Positions 50,469 through 50,528 of a stretch of 50,528 bases of DNA are shown one piece after another. The translations under genes and the position numbers were made by a program. This DNA comes from Neobacillus cucumis (GTDB lineage Bacteria; Bacillota; Bacilli; Bacillales_B; DSM-18226), in assembly GCF_016107705.1 (NCBI RefSeq), contig NZ_JAEHGC010000024.1, forward strand, positions 1-50,528, given 5' to 3'. How positions within the stretch are numbered: position 1 is the stretch's first letter; every line of letters starts with the position of its first letter. The notes below the pieces were generated by a model, which had not been told where the DNA came from, searched no databases, and worked only from the letters and a program-made list of their open reading frames with translations.

Positions 50469-50528
50469 GCCTGGCAACGTCCTACTCTCACAGGGGGACA
50501 GCCCCCAACTACCATCGGCGCTGAGAAG
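50469..50528 (-). rRNA. rrf: 5S ribosomal RNA, 3' half (continues beyond the window)
   Basis: Read on the minus strand this begins CTTCTCAGCGCCGATGGTAG, continues with TTGGGGG and a CCCCCTGTGAGAGTAGG segment, and ends GACGTTGCCAGGC. This is the conserved 3' half of Bacillus 5S rRNA. It is followed by an intrinsic terminator, so it is the last gene of an rRNA operon entering from the right, at the place of rrnA beside csfB in B. subtilis. RNase M5, encoded here by rnmV, would process it. Confidence 0.95.

Overview
The window is a stretch of Bacillaceae chromosome close to the replication origin. It comes from an endospore-forming, low-G+C Gram-positive that is related to Bacillus subtilis but is not that species. 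Gene content and order follow the classical B. subtilis csfB-to-lysS interval, read here in reverse. Every protein gene is on the minus strand except abrB. By synteny, oriC should lie beyond the right edge, so transcription runs with the replication fork.

Both edges touch ribosomal RNA operons. The 3' end of a 5S rRNA and its terminator are at the right edge. At the left edge two tandem rrn-type promoters fire out of the window. From right to left the blocks are: csfB, a PLP decarboxylase, tmk and darA; holB-ricT-yabA-trmN6-yazA-rsmI (clamp loader, Y-complex, replication control, RNA modification); abrB (plus strand); metG, a parS site, tatD, yabE, rnmV, rsmA and yabG; veg, sspF, ispE, purR, ridA and spoVG; glmU-prs, rplY/ctc, pth, fin and mfd; spoVT, yabM, mazG, rqcP, yabP, yabQ, divIC and yabR; spoIIE, yabS, yabT, tilS, hpt and ftsH; coaX-hslO-yacD, cysK, the folate genes folP-folB-folK with yazB and dusB, and finally lysS.

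The region mixes housekeeping functions (tRNA charging, rRNA maturation, folate, CoA and PRPP synthesis, cell division, transcription-coupled repair) with genes for every stage of sporulation. Promoter-like sequences matching sigma-A, B, E, F, G, H and K can be read by eye, and Spo0A boxes sit at abrB and spoIIE. Most operons end in clear intrinsic terminators.

Departures from the B. subtilis arrangement (order recalled, not searched) are the absence of pabB-pabA-pabC between cysK and folP, of xpaC-yaaN beside csfB, of yaaR beside holB, and of tRNA genes next to spoIIE. Two leaders, for yabM and mfd, share a dispersed hairpin-type sequence known from many Bacillaceae intergenic regions. I found no prophage, insertion sequence, CRISPR array, defence island or clearly new multigene system. 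The interest lies in regulatory sites and small-scale architecture.
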